Shown: in pieces, positions 6,291-13,697 of the stretch
Layout of the letters: every line of letters starts with the position of its first letter
Position numbering within the stretch: the first letter of the stretch is position 1
Assembly (NCBI GenBank): GCA_017550775.1
Contig: JAFZOA010000149.1
Coordinates: 1-16,253 of the forward strand
DNA length: 16,253 bases
DNA from: Ruminiclostridium sp.
GTDB taxonomy: Bacteria > Bacillota_A > Clostridia > Oscillospirales > Ruminococcaceae
Reading direction: 5' to 3'
The notes under the pieces: generated by a model
The model's database searches: none
The model's input: only the letters and a program-made list of their open reading frames with translations
Told to the model about the DNA's origin: nothing
Position numbers and translations under genes: made by a program

Positions 6291-9092
6291 ATGTACAATG
6301 TTCTGATCACCATTCAGTATATATGTATACTTGTGCTGTTTATCGAGGGCTGGCTCGTTTTTCGGAATTTCAGCAGCAGGCTTCACATGTATATGTTTTT
6401 CAGCATAGTCGTCAACATCATCAACAGCGCAGGCTATCTGTTCGAGCTCAAGGCAAAGTCCGGGGAAACTTACATGACCGCGCTCAAGCTGTCGTATTTC
6501 GGGCGGGTGTGGGTAGCCTTCTCTATCGCTCTGTTCGTGACCGAGCTGTGCAGAGTAAAGCTGCACAACGCGGTAAAGATCGGCCTTGCGCTGTTTCACC
6601 TTACGACGTTCATCGTTGTGCTCACCACACCGTCCCATGAGCTGTTTTATAAAGATATAGAATTTGTCGAGTATGACGGGTTTATCCGTATGCAGCGCTC
6701 CTCCGGTATATTCCATATGCTTCAGTCGGCCTCCATAGCGTTCTACATCGTGTATATACTCACGACATTGTTGGTAACGCTGCACAAAGAGCGCAATAAA
6801 AGAACACGACAGTGCTTTATTACGGTCCTGATTTCAATGATAACACAGGCGGTCTTCACCTCTGTGCAGATATTCGTTCCGACTCCCATTACCTACGTTT
6901 ACGACCTTACAATGCCGGGATTCGCTGTCGGAACGGTGATAATGCTCGTGGCGATATTCCGCTTCGACCTGCTCGGCACCGCGGAGCTTGCAAAGGAGTA
7001 CATCGTTGACAGGATATCCGACGGTATCGTCGCCGCCGACGAGGACGGCAACGTCGCCTACTTCAACAAGCCCGCCGAGAAGCTTTACCCCGGGCTCGCC
7101 CGCAACGCTCCCGATGTGGTGGAAAGCATACGCACCGCAATCGACCGTGACGAGCCGATACAGATCAGCGACAGGGTCTATACTCCGAGAACGGACACGC
7201 TGTACCGCGGGAACGACGTTTCCGGCACGGTATATGTGCTCCAGGACAACACAGATCTCTACAAGCACACGAAAGAGCTGGAGGAAATGACCGAACGCGC
7301 GAATGCCGCCAACCGGGCTAAATCGCTGTTCCTTTCGAGTATGTCCCATGAGATACGAACGCCGATAAACGCGGTGCTCGGAATGGACGAGATGATACTC
7401 CGTGAGAGCGCCGAGAAGGATACGCTCTCTTACGCCGAGGACATTCAGACCGCGGGGCGCACGCTGCTCTCGCTGATAAACGACATTCTCGACTTCTCGA
7501 AGATCGAGGAGGGAAGAATGGAGATACTTCCCGCGCAGTACGAGCTGAGCTCACTAATCAACGACCTTGTGAACATGGTGAGCCCGCGCGCGGAGAAGAA
7601 GGGGCTTCGCTTTGATGTGGATGTTGACAGGAACATTCCGCACCTGCTGTACGGCGACGAGATACGCATAAAGCAGTGCGCACTCAACATACTCACCAAC
7701 GCGGTCAAGTACACCGAGAAGGGAAGCGTCCTGTTCTCGGTAAGCTCTGAGACCCGCGGTGACGGGGAGATCTTGCTTACATTCCGGGTAAAGGACACCG
7801 GTATCGGAATGAAGCCGGAGGACATGGAAAAGCTGTTCTCGCCGTTCTCGCGCATCGAGGAGACCCGCAACCGCAACATCGAGGGTACCGGTCTCGGAAT
7901 GAGCATCACAAGACAGCTTCTCGACCTCATGGACAGCAAGCTTGACGTGAACAGCGTCTACGGTGAGGGCTCGGAGTTCTCCTTCGGGGTGATGCAGAAG
8001 GTGATAAAGCCGGAGCCGATAGGAGACTATGCCGCGCGGTACAGATCCGACGACCGTCGCAGCGTCTACCGCGAGATGTTCCGTGCTCCCGACGCGAGGA
8101 TACTTGTCGTGGACGACACGCCCGTAAACCTCGCTGTGATACGGGGGCTGCTCAAACGGACGCAGATCTGCGTCGATACGGCGGAGAGCGGGGAGAAGGC
8201 TCTCGGAATGGCGGCCGCAGCGCATTACGACCTGTTCTTTATCGACCACATGATGCCTGAAATGGACGGCATAGAAACGCTGCACAGACTGCGCAGACTA
8301 CCCGGGTACAGTGATGCGGTATGTATCGTGCTCACTGCGAACGCGGTCTCCGGAGCCCGTGAGACTTACATAAACGAAGGCTTTGACGATTACCTCACCA
8401 AGCCTGTGGACGGCGGGCGGCTGGAGAAGACGATAATGGAGCGGCTTCCGGCGGAAAAGATCGTCGCTGTGACAGAGGAAGACGACGTGCAGGACAGCAC
8501 AGCACAGCTCCCGGAGCGGCTTTACGGCATCGGCGAGATAGATGTGGATAGCGGGCTTAAGCACTGCGGAAGCCCCGAGGTCTATCTCGAAACGCTGTCC
8601 GTATACGCGGGGACGGCGCTTGCCAATGCCGACGAGATCGAGCGGCTGTGGCAGGCGGGAGATATCGGGGGCGCGACGATAAAGATACACGCGCTCAAAA
8701 GCACCTCCCGTGCTATCGGCGCGGAAGACCTCGGCTCACTTGCGGAGCGGCTCGAAGCGGCGGGCAAGGCGGGGGACACGGAGACCCTCGATGCCGGAAC
8801 GGGCGGGCTGGTCGAGCGGTACAGAGTTCTCGGGAACGCGCTTTCCGGGCTGTTCCGCAAGGAGGATGACGACGATGACAAGCCGCTGATACCGGATGAT
8901 ATGCTGCAAAAGACCTATGCGGCGATACGGGAGTTTTCCGATAATTTTGACATAGACGGCGCGGCGCTCGCGATAGAGTCGATATCCAAGTACCGGCTCC
9001 CCGACAGCGAGAAAGAGCGCTTTGAGCGGATAAAGGCGGCCGCGGACGAGTTCGACTGGGACGCGGTGGCGGAGATAGCGGGAGGAGTATGA
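6291..9092 (+). CDS. 7TM hybrid sensor histidine kinase with receiver and HPt domains
   Basis: The 933-residue protein is a membrane sensor carrying a nearly complete phosphorelay. Residues 1-225 form a seven-helix HisKA_7TM-type sensor. About 233-322 look PAS-like ('YIVDRISDGIVAADEDGNVAYFN'-type opening, quoted here as pattern only), followed by a short coiled coil. HisKA has its phospho-acceptor H353 in 'MSHEIRTP'. HATPase_c shows the N box (N466, N470), G1 'DTGIGM' (502-507) and G2 'GTGLGM' (532-537). The receiver has D608/D609, acceptor D652 in 'FFIDHMMPEMDG' and K704. An HPt domain follows with H800 in 'IHALKS'. A DDDDDK linker (859-864) leads to about 70 helical residues of no recognised family. 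The gene is 1 bp from the downstream response regulator, so they are co-expressed. The stimulus is unknown. Confidence 0.93.
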   Translation: MYNVLITIQYICILVLFIEGWLVFRNFSSRLHMYMFFSIVVNIINSAGYLFELKAKSGETYMTALKLSYFGRVWVAFSIALFVTELCRVKLHNAVKIGLALFHLTTFIVVLTTPSHELFYKDIEFVEYDGFIRMQRSSGIFHMLQSASIAFYIVYILTTLLVTLHKERNKRTRQCFITVLISMITQAVFTSVQIFVPTPITYVYDLTMPGFAVGTVIMLVAIFRFDLLGTAELAKEYIVDRISDGIVAADEDGNVAYFNKPAEKLYPGLARNAPDVVESIRTAIDRDEPIQISDRVYTPRTDTLYRGNDVSGTVYVLQDNTDLYKHTKELEEMTERANAANRAKSLFLSSMSHEIRTPINAVLGMDEMILRESAEKDTLSYAEDIQTAGRTLLSLINDILDFSKIEEGRMEILPAQYELSSLINDLVNMVSPRAEKKGLRFDVDVDRNIPHLLYGDEIRIKQCALNILTNAVKYTEKGSVLFSVSSETRGDGEILLTFRVKDTGIGMKPEDMEKLFSPFSRIEETRNRNIEGTGLGMSITRQLLDLMDSKLDVNSVYGEGSEFSFGVMQKVIKPEPIGDYAARYRSDDRRSVYREMFRAPDARILVVDDTPVNLAVIRGLLKRTQICVDTAESGEKALGMAAAAHYDLFFIDHMMPEMDGIETLHRLRRLPGYSDAVCIVLTANAVSGARETYINEGFDDYLTKPVDGGRLEKTIMERLPAEKIVAVTEEDDVQDSTAQLPERLYGIGEIDVDSGLKHCGSPEVYLETLSVYAGTALANADEIERLWQAGDIGGATIKIHALKSTSRAIGAEDLGSLAERLEAAGKAGDTETLDAGTGGLVERYRVLGNALSGLFRKEDDDDDKPLIPDDMLQKTYAAIREFSDNFDIDGAALAIESISKYRLPDSEKERFERIKAAADEFDWDAVAEIAGGV

Positions 9093-9093
9093 T

Positions 9094-9864
9094 ATGGCAA
9101 GCAAGGTAATGATAATCAACCACGGGGGTGCGTTCATGACCGACGCACTTGAAACGTCGCTTCATAAGAGCGGGATAGTCACAGTCACGGTAGAGCCGGT
9201 GATCGAGGCTATCGAGCACGAGAAGAACGACTCCGACGTGGTGATCCTGTTCACAGGCGAATATGTATTTGATATGCCGGACGTGCTCGTGTACCTGAAG
9301 GATCTCTGCACGGGCGACGAGAAGCCGCTCTGCGTCATAGGCTATGCGAAGGAGATCGCGGCTGTCGGGGAGAGCATTCCGAAGTCGGTCATAACTAAGG
9401 AGTTCCAACGCCCCTTTGAGATGAAAGTTCTTACAGAGCAGCTCTGCGGCATAATCGCAAAGGAGGAGGAGCGCCGCAAGGGCAGGCATATCCTGCTTGT
9501 GGACGATGACCTGACGTTCCTCAAAATGATGCAGGCATGGCTTTCGATGAAGTACCGGATAACGGCGGTGCGTTCGGGAATGCAGGCGATAACCTACATA
9601 GCCAACCATACCCCCGACCTGATACTGCTCGACTACGATATGCCGGTGATACAGGGTCCTCAGATACTCGAAATGATAAAGAGCGAGTCGAATTCGTCGC
9701 GTATCCCGGTGATATTCCTTACCGGTAAGTCCGACAAGGAGAGCGTTATGAACGTTATGAAGCTTCGTCCCGACGGGTATCTGCTCAAATCCATGAGCAA
9801 GGAGCAGATAGCCGAGTCGATAGACAGCTTCTTCGCGACGAAAAAGTGGAAGAACGCGAATTAA
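9094..9864 (+). CDS. response regulator with degenerate and intact receiver domains, no output domain
   Basis: This 256-residue protein starts one base after the kinase stop, with a strong GGAGGAG site inside the kinase 3' end. The C-terminal half (about 132-250) is an intact receiver: acidic pair D137/D138, acceptor D180 in 'LLDYDMP', T210 and K232. The N-terminal half (1-120) has receiver-like alternation and a 'QRPF' segment resembling the KPF motif. However, it lacks the acidic pair, and the acceptor position lies in 'VVILFTGE' without an Asp, so it is probably a pseudo-receiver. There is no DNA-binding, GGDEF, EAL or enzymatic domain. Its partner is almost certainly the adjacent hybrid kinase; the output is probably protein-protein contact or phosphate buffering, which is inference. 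Confidence 0.88.
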   Translation: MASKVMIINHGGAFMTDALETSLHKSGIVTVTVEPVIEAIEHEKNDSDVVILFTGEYVFDMPDVLVYLKDLCTGDEKPLCVIGYAKEIAAVGESIPKSVITKEFQRPFEMKVLTEQLCGIIAKEEERRKGRHILLVDDDLTFLKMMQAWLSMKYRITAVRSGMQAITYIANHTPDLILLDYDMPVIQGPQILEMIKSESNSSRIPVIFLTGKSDKESVMNVMKLRPDGYLLKSMSKEQIAESIDSFFATKKWKNAN

Positions 9865-9952
9865 GGAACCGCTGATTAAATCCTGCACGTCGCTTGCACT
9901 GCATCTTCAGCCGTCATCTTGCACAAATTCCCCTTGACTTGCATAACAAAAC
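9865..9952. other. intergenic segment, possibly a remnant of a repeat or IS end
   Basis: This non-coding segment starts directly at the response-regulator stop with GGAACCGCTGATTAAATCC, which reminds me of IS5-type or MITE terminal sequences in Clostridia. No matching opposite end is present in the window. It also carries TTGACT at 9934-9939 without a good -10. The assignment is weak. Confidence 0.2.
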
Positions 9953-9984
9953 AGGCTCTTTCGCATTGTCAGCCGAAAGAGCCT
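9953..9984. terminator. bidirectional terminator between the kinase operon and spoIVB
   Basis: AGGCTCTTTCG (9953-9963) and CGAAAGAGCCT (9974-9984) form a perfect 11-bp stem with a 10-nt loop. The minus strand continues into GTTTTGTT, ending spoIVB transcripts. The plus strand continues into TAGCTTTT, a weaker tail for the kinase operon. Confidence 0.82.
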
Positions 9985-10016
9985 TAGCTTTTGATGTTCT
10001 GAGCGTCCGGGAGATC

Positions 10017-11084
10017 TTAGCCCTGAATGTTCGCATCGTATTCCGCGAGCATATTCTCCGCGAGCACGGCGTACCCCATGGACGGGTCGTTTACGAGGAC
10101 ATGGGTCACCGCGCCCACCAGCCGCCCGTTCTGAATGATCGGGCTGCCGCTCATGCCCTGTACTATGCCGCCCGTGCGCGCGAGAAGGTCGCTGTCCGTT
10201 ATGCGGATAGTCATGTTCCGGACGGGCGAGGTGCTGTCGCGGTCGATGCTCACGATCTCGATGTTGTATTCCTCCGGGGTCATGCCGCCGGTGGTGGTCA
10301 GGACAGACGCGCTTCCCACCGTTACCTCGTCCCTGCGTGCGACTTCAACCGGCTCGCCGAGGATAGGCGGCGCGGAGCAGACTCCGAACACGCCGTAATC
10401 GCTGTTCAGGGTAAGCGTTCCTATCTCCACGCTGGATATGAACGCGCCGCAAAGCTCGCCCGGACAGCCCGCCGAGCCGCGTATCACGTCGGTCACAGTA
10501 ACGGCGGTGATCTCGCCGCTCAGAAGCGGCATTCTCACGCCGGAGGACGTGTCGCTCACCCCGTGTCCGAGCCCCGCGAAGGCGGCGGTCTCCGGGTCGT
10601 AGTAGGTCATGGTGCCTATCCCCGCAACGCTGTCCTTTGTCCACATTCCGAGCTTGTACTGCCCGTCTGTGTCGGACTCCAGCGCGTTCGCCGTGAAGGT
10701 TAGCTCCTCGTCCCCGCGCAGCACGTCTATCGTGCAGGTAGGGTCTTCCTGTACCGCGGCGCTGACGGAGATGCTGTCGGTGATGCCGATGCCGTTCACG
10801 GACTTGATGATGTCACCCTTGCGAAGTCCCGCAGCCTCGGCGGGGGACTGCTGGCTGAGCCGGCCGTTGACCGCGCCGAAGTCGGTGACCACAACGCCGT
10901 CGGTGAGCATTTTAACTCCGAAGGGCGTTCCGCAGGCGATGACTTTTCTGCGCCCGCTCAGCTCGGTGTAGCTCGCGGCGGGGTGTGCTGTCTGCACAGA
11001 CTCACCGTATGCCGCCGTGCCGATGAACAGAAGCGACGCGAGCAGCGCGGCGGCTATGTTTATGAGATCCGATATTTTCTTCAT
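10017..11084 (-). CDS. spoIVB: SpoIVB sporulation signalling serine peptidase (S55 family)
   Basis: SpoIVB is made in the forespore and secreted into the intermembrane space, where it triggers SpoIVFA/BofA cleavage and activation of pro-SigmaK processing. This 355-residue form has an N-terminal hydrophobic anchor (about 9-26) and a PDZ domain (about 60-115, 'QQSPAEAAGLRKGDII'). The S55 catalytic region has H174 in 'GLGHG', D297 in 'RITDSD' and S312 in 'QGMSGSP', matching the known His-Asp-Ser triad, and ends with the conserved 'GAVTHVLVNDP'. The start at 11084 is preferred to the in-frame ATG at 11162 because it has AAGGAG nine bases upstream and places a signal anchor at the N-terminus. I see neither spo0A nor recN beside it, unlike the usual arrangement. 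No clear SigmaF/SigmaG promoter was found by eye. Confidence 0.92.
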   Translation of the reverse strand: MKKISDLINIAAALLASLLFIGTAAYGESVQTAHPAASYTELSGRRKVIACGTPFGVKMLTDGVVVTDFGAVNGRLSQQSPAEAAGLRKGDIIKSVNGIGITDSISVSAAVQEDPTCTIDVLRGDEELTFTANALESDTDGQYKLGMWTKDSVAGIGTMTYYDPETAAFAGLGHGVSDTSSGVRMPLLSGEITAVTVTDVIRGSAGCPGELCGAFISSVEIGTLTLNSDYGVFGVCSAPPILGEPVEVARRDEVTVGSASVLTTTGGMTPEEYNIEIVSIDRDSTSPVRNMTIRITDSDLLARTGGIVQGMSGSPIIQNGRLVGAVTHVLVNDPSMGYAVLAENMLAEYDANIQG

Positions 11085-11181
11085 TTCCTGATTCTCCTTG
11101 CGAATGACGATAAATAGCCGATTGCAAAACTCTGAAAATGCTTTGTTTTCTACGCTTTTCATATCCCGGAGGTGGTTTTGC

Positions 11182-11216
11182 GGTGTCTGTCCCTGCCTTC
11201 TGCGTGGACAGATACC
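11182..11216. other. inverted repeat upstream of spoIVB
   Basis: GGTGTCTGTCC (11182-11192) and GGACAGATACC (11206-11216) form ten pairs with one mismatch around a 13-nt loop. It lies about 100 bp upstream of the spoIVB start and 120 bp before the divergent promoter, so it could be an operator or a leader hairpin. The 343-bp gap 11085-11427 otherwise holds only the spoIVB ribosome binding site and the plus-strand promoter; no gene is supported. Confidence 0.4.
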
Positions 11217-11336
11217 AGATGTCTTTTACAATAGGCTTATGACTGTAAAGCCCGCGTGACCGCAAGCTCTTGTGCAAGTTTAATATTTGCAGAACGAGGT
11301 GATATATCAGTGGAAAGTTTTGCGGAGAAAAAGCAG

Positions 11337-11365
11337 TTGCAATTTTTATAAAAGTATGCTATTAT
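11337..11365 (+). promoter_or_regulatory. SigA promoter for the three-gene operon ending in uridine phosphorylase
   Basis: TTGCAA (11337-11342), a 17-bp spacer and TATTAT (11360-11365) with a TGC extended -10. Transcription should begin near 11372, downstream of the ATG at 11287, which fixes the first gene's start at 11428. Confidence 0.72.
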
Positions 11366-11427
11366 ATATAGGTAGGTTTTCGCACAAAACGTTCACATAT
11401 TATCTATATTCTGAACAGGTTGGTATT

Positions 11428-11898
11428 ATGAAAGTATTATCGGTCATTCTGAAAATAATCGAAACGGGCATAGTCTGTATCTGGGGCGTTGCCGTGGGGA
11501 TATTCTTTCCCGTGTGCATAATGGCTGTCGGTGCTGAGATAGTACCGGCGGATATCGCTTCAAGGACGGATATCATGGTGATCTGGCTCGTATCGGCGGC
11601 ACTGTATATTCTCGCGGCGGCACTTATCTTCGGAAAGCATTACCGGATAGCGACTGTGCTGTCGGTGCTCGGACTTGTGGGAGTGCTGGTCGTGAACGGT
11701 ATGTTCGACGCGCTTTATGTCTACACCGAGGGAAGCTCCGGTCCCGACGAGCTGTATTTACCGCTGATATTCGCGACTCTGCTCGACATATTCATTCTCG
11801 CGGTGGAGGAGCGCGCCAATATCGCGAAGCTTCTTGAAAGCAAGAAAGCCGCGAAGGAGGAGAAGGCTCCCTCCATACTCGCGGACGATGACAGGTGA
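11428..11898 (+). CDS. four-helix membrane protein of unknown function
   Basis: I do not recognise this 156-residue protein. It has four predicted membrane helices (about 12-37, 48-68, 72-92 and 110-127). A cytoplasmic charged tail (128-156) is rich in Lys, Glu and Ala and ends in DDDR. The start at 11428 is chosen because it follows the promoter and has a modest AGGTTGG site; an in-frame ATG at 11287 lies upstream of the promoter. It heads a same-strand cluster: 29 bp to the next gene, which is followed after 12 bp by a uridine phosphorylase gene. Confidence 0.75.
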   Translation: MKVLSVILKIIETGIVCIWGVAVGIFFPVCIMAVGAEIVPADIASRTDIMVIWLVSAALYILAAALIFGKHYRIATVLSVLGLVGVLVVNGMFDALYVYTEGSSGPDELYLPLIFATLLDIFILAVEERANIAKLLESKKAAKEEKAPSILADDDR

Positions 11899-11927
11899 GC
11901 ACAGAATAATAAACGGAGAGGACTGCT

Positions 11928-12428
11928 ATGCAGGATAATACGAAAAAGAAATTTAAATTACCGCACTGGATGCCGTTTGTGCTGTCACTTCTCGGAGTGG
12001 GAACGCTCATGATACTGTACATCATATTCGTCGGTAAGTTTTTCGGTGTGGGCAACCTTACGGACAGTGAGAAGTTCGCGGGCTTCACGGAGTATGCAAA
12101 GTCTGTGAGCGCAGACATAGTGAAGCTCTCGGAGCTTGATAACGCGGTGTTCACCGGCTCGGAGGATACGTTCACTATCACGAACAAGGGCGCGGAGCAG
12201 GAGCTCAGGGACTCGGTTTTCAAAAACGGTGCGTACAAGGCGGTGTCGTATGTGAGTGAGACGACGGGGAATCGCTGCGCTATGTTCACATACAGCTGGT
12301 ACGACCTTGAATGTGTTGTGATCTATGACAAGGGACACGCTTCCGGGCACATCACGACCGGCTCGGAATTCGCTGTGGTCATAAACGACGACCTCGCTGC
12401 TGCGGCGGTCGGCAAGGAGATACGGTAA
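11928..12428 (+). CDS. membrane-anchored protein of unknown function
   Basis: The 166-residue product has a basic N-terminus (KKKFK), one membrane segment (about 15-38) and an extracytoplasmic or cytoplasmic domain of about 125 residues with alternating beta-like segments ('NAVFTGSEDTFTITNKG', 'CAMFTYSWYDLECVVIYDKG'). There is no lipobox and no recognised family. GGAGAGG lies upstream of the ATG. It sits between the four-helix protein and the uridine phosphorylase gene and shares their operon, with a stop only 12 bp before the next ATG. Confidence 0.75.
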   Translation: MQDNTKKKFKLPHWMPFVLSLLGVGTLMILYIIFVGKFFGVGNLTDSEKFAGFTEYAKSVSADIVKLSELDNAVFTGSEDTFTITNKGAEQELRDSVFKNGAYKAVSYVSETTGNRCAMFTYSWYDLECVVIYDKGHASGHITTGSEFAVVINDDLAAAAVGKEIR

Positions 12429-12440
12429 GGAGGACTGAAA

Positions 12441-13235
12441 ATGGCACTTGTACAGGACGATATCAGGTTTCATCTCAGAATAAGGTACGGCGAGGTCGGA
12501 AGGTATGTGATACTTCCCGGCGACCCGGGGAGAGTTCCGAAGATAGCGGCACTTCTCGACGACGCGGTGAAGATCGCACAGAACCGCGAGTATAACATCT
12601 ACACCGGCGAGCTTCTCGGTGAGCGGGTGAGCGTCTGCTCGACGGGGATAGGCGGCCCGTCCACGGCGATTGCGGTGGAGGAGCTGATAATGAGCGGTTC
12701 GGACACGTTTATCCGTATCGGAACGAGCGGCGGCATGGACAGGAGAGTCATCGGCGGCGACCTTATCGTGGCGAGCGGCGCGGTGAGAAGCGAGGGGACA
12801 AGCCGTGAGTACATACCGATCGAGTACCCGGCGGTACCGGACTACGACGTGATGTGTGCGCTCAAAAATGCCGGAGATGCGCTATCCACCGACGAGGACT
12901 GAAACCGCTGTCATTTGGGAGTGGTGCACTGCAAGGACAGCTTCTACGGCGAGATCGACCCCAAGGGGGTACCGGTGGCAGCCACTCTTGCGCCGGCGTG
13001 GGACGCGTATGTGAAGTGCGGCTGTCTCACGAGCGAAATGGAGTCCGCAGCGCTGTTCTCGGTGGCTATTGCCCGCGGAGTACGGGCGGGAGCAGTGTTT
13101 ACGGCGCTGTGGAACGTCGAGCGCAGCAAAGCGAAGCTCCCGGATAAGGTGTGTGAGAGCAGCGAGAGGGCGATACGCTGTGCGGTGGACGCTATCAAGC
13201 TTCTTATCGAAAAAGACAGAAATTCCCGCTTCTGA
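12441..13235 (+). pseudogene. udp: uridine phosphorylase-like gene interrupted by one in-frame TGA
   Basis: Uridine phosphorylase splits uridine with phosphate into uracil and ribose-1-phosphate. The first 153 codons carry '[12 protein letters not shown]' (24-35, phosphate site), '[16 protein letters not shown]' (67-82) and 'RIGTSGG' (92-98). Codon 154 is TGA (12900-12902). The same frame then continues through 'LGVVHCKDSFYGE' and 'SEMESAALFSVA' (ribose-binding E-M-E-S) to a normal stop, 264 codons in all. That is full family length, with no frameshift or missing segment. A single base change (CGA or TGG to TGA) would explain it. The break falls in a loop between conserved segments. A strong AAGGAGG precedes the ATG. 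The ribosome could restart at TTG 12915 or GTG 12921, but neither half alone should be active. Confidence 0.85.
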
Positions 13236-13322
13236 CAGGCTTTTCCCGGTATTTTCGCGTCGGCTCCGGACATAATATTATTGCGGGCATACCGCGAGAA
13301 AGTATGAACGGAGTGATCGTAT

Positions 13323-13490
13323 ATGAGTACGGAAAGAGCGAATAAGTGTATAGGATGTTCGGTAACAAACTGTGCGCACCATTGCTGCGACAGCGATTTT
13401 TGCAGTCTCGACAGGATCCAGGTCGGCACACATGAGACCGACCCGACAATGGATCAGTGCACGGATTGTCAGTCCTTCAAGATGAAATAA
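13323..13490 (+). CDS. DUF1540 cysteine-rich miniprotein
   Basis: This 55-residue protein contains eight cysteines: C9, C12, C17, C21, C22, C27, C46 and C49, in 'CIGCSVTNCAHHCC', 'DFCSLDRIQVG' and 'QCTDCQSF'. That layout, including the 'I-x-V-G' after the middle cysteines and the final 'C-x2-C-x-S/T-F', is typical of DUF1540, a small presumably metal-binding domain common in spore-forming Firmicutes and of unknown function. GGAGTGAT (13310-13317) is the ribosome binding site, and a strong terminator follows directly. A possible -10 (CATAAT, 13270-13275) lacks a clear -35 partner, so it may be read from the upstream operon. Confidence 0.85.
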   Translation: MSTERANKCIGCSVTNCAHHCCDSDFCSLDRIQVGTHETDPTMDQCTDCQSFKMK

Positions 13491-13495
13491 AACAG

Positions 13496-13521
13496 AAGCC
13501 GGTACGGAAGCGTACCGGCTT
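13496..13521 (+). terminator. rho-independent terminator after the DUF1540 gene
   Basis: AAGCCGGTACG (13496-13506) pairs perfectly with CGTACCGGCTT (13511-13521) around a GAAG tetraloop, followed by a T-rich tail (TTTATTGTTT). It begins 6 bases after the stop codon. Confidence 0.92.
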
Positions 13522-13633
13522 TATTGTTTCCTTGCTGTAACCATACGTTACCGGAAGTTTTGCAGAATGAAGCATATTCAACAATATATGAATGTTGTTT
13601 TGTTGGTATTGCACAGGAAAACTGAAAATTCTA

Positions 13634-13662
13634 TTGACATAATCAAAAAAATAAGGTATAAT
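13634..13662 (+). promoter_or_regulatory. consensus SigA promoter for the EAL gene
   Basis: TTGACA (13634-13639), a 17-bp A-rich spacer and TATAAT (13657-13662) match consensus exactly. Transcription should start near 13669, giving a very short leader (about 30 nt). That leader holds a three-codon mini-ORF ATG AGT TTT TAG (13670-13681). Confidence 0.88.
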
Positions 13663-13697
13663 AAAAATAATGAGTTTTTAGCCGCGAAACGAGTGTG

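Noticed and set aside
8713..9888. 391-codon open frame on the minus strand
   Set aside because: It lies fully antisense to the 3' part of the hybrid kinase and the response regulator, whose domains are unmistakable. Its composition (His/Arg/Leu-rich) is typical of an antisense shadow.
9894..10703. 269-codon open frame on the plus strand
   Set aside because: It is antisense to spoIVB and crosses the terminator hairpin; Ala/Arg/His-rich with no motif or ribosome binding site.
11287..11427. Longer N-terminus for the four-helix membrane protein
   Set aside because: The ATG at 11287 lies upstream of the promoter (11337-11365), and the extra 47 residues look non-coding.
12900..12902. TGA in uridine phosphorylase as selenocysteine or a reassigned codon
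   Set aside because: Uridine phosphorylases are not selenoproteins, the position falls in a loop with no conserved Cys, and TGA clearly ends other genes here.
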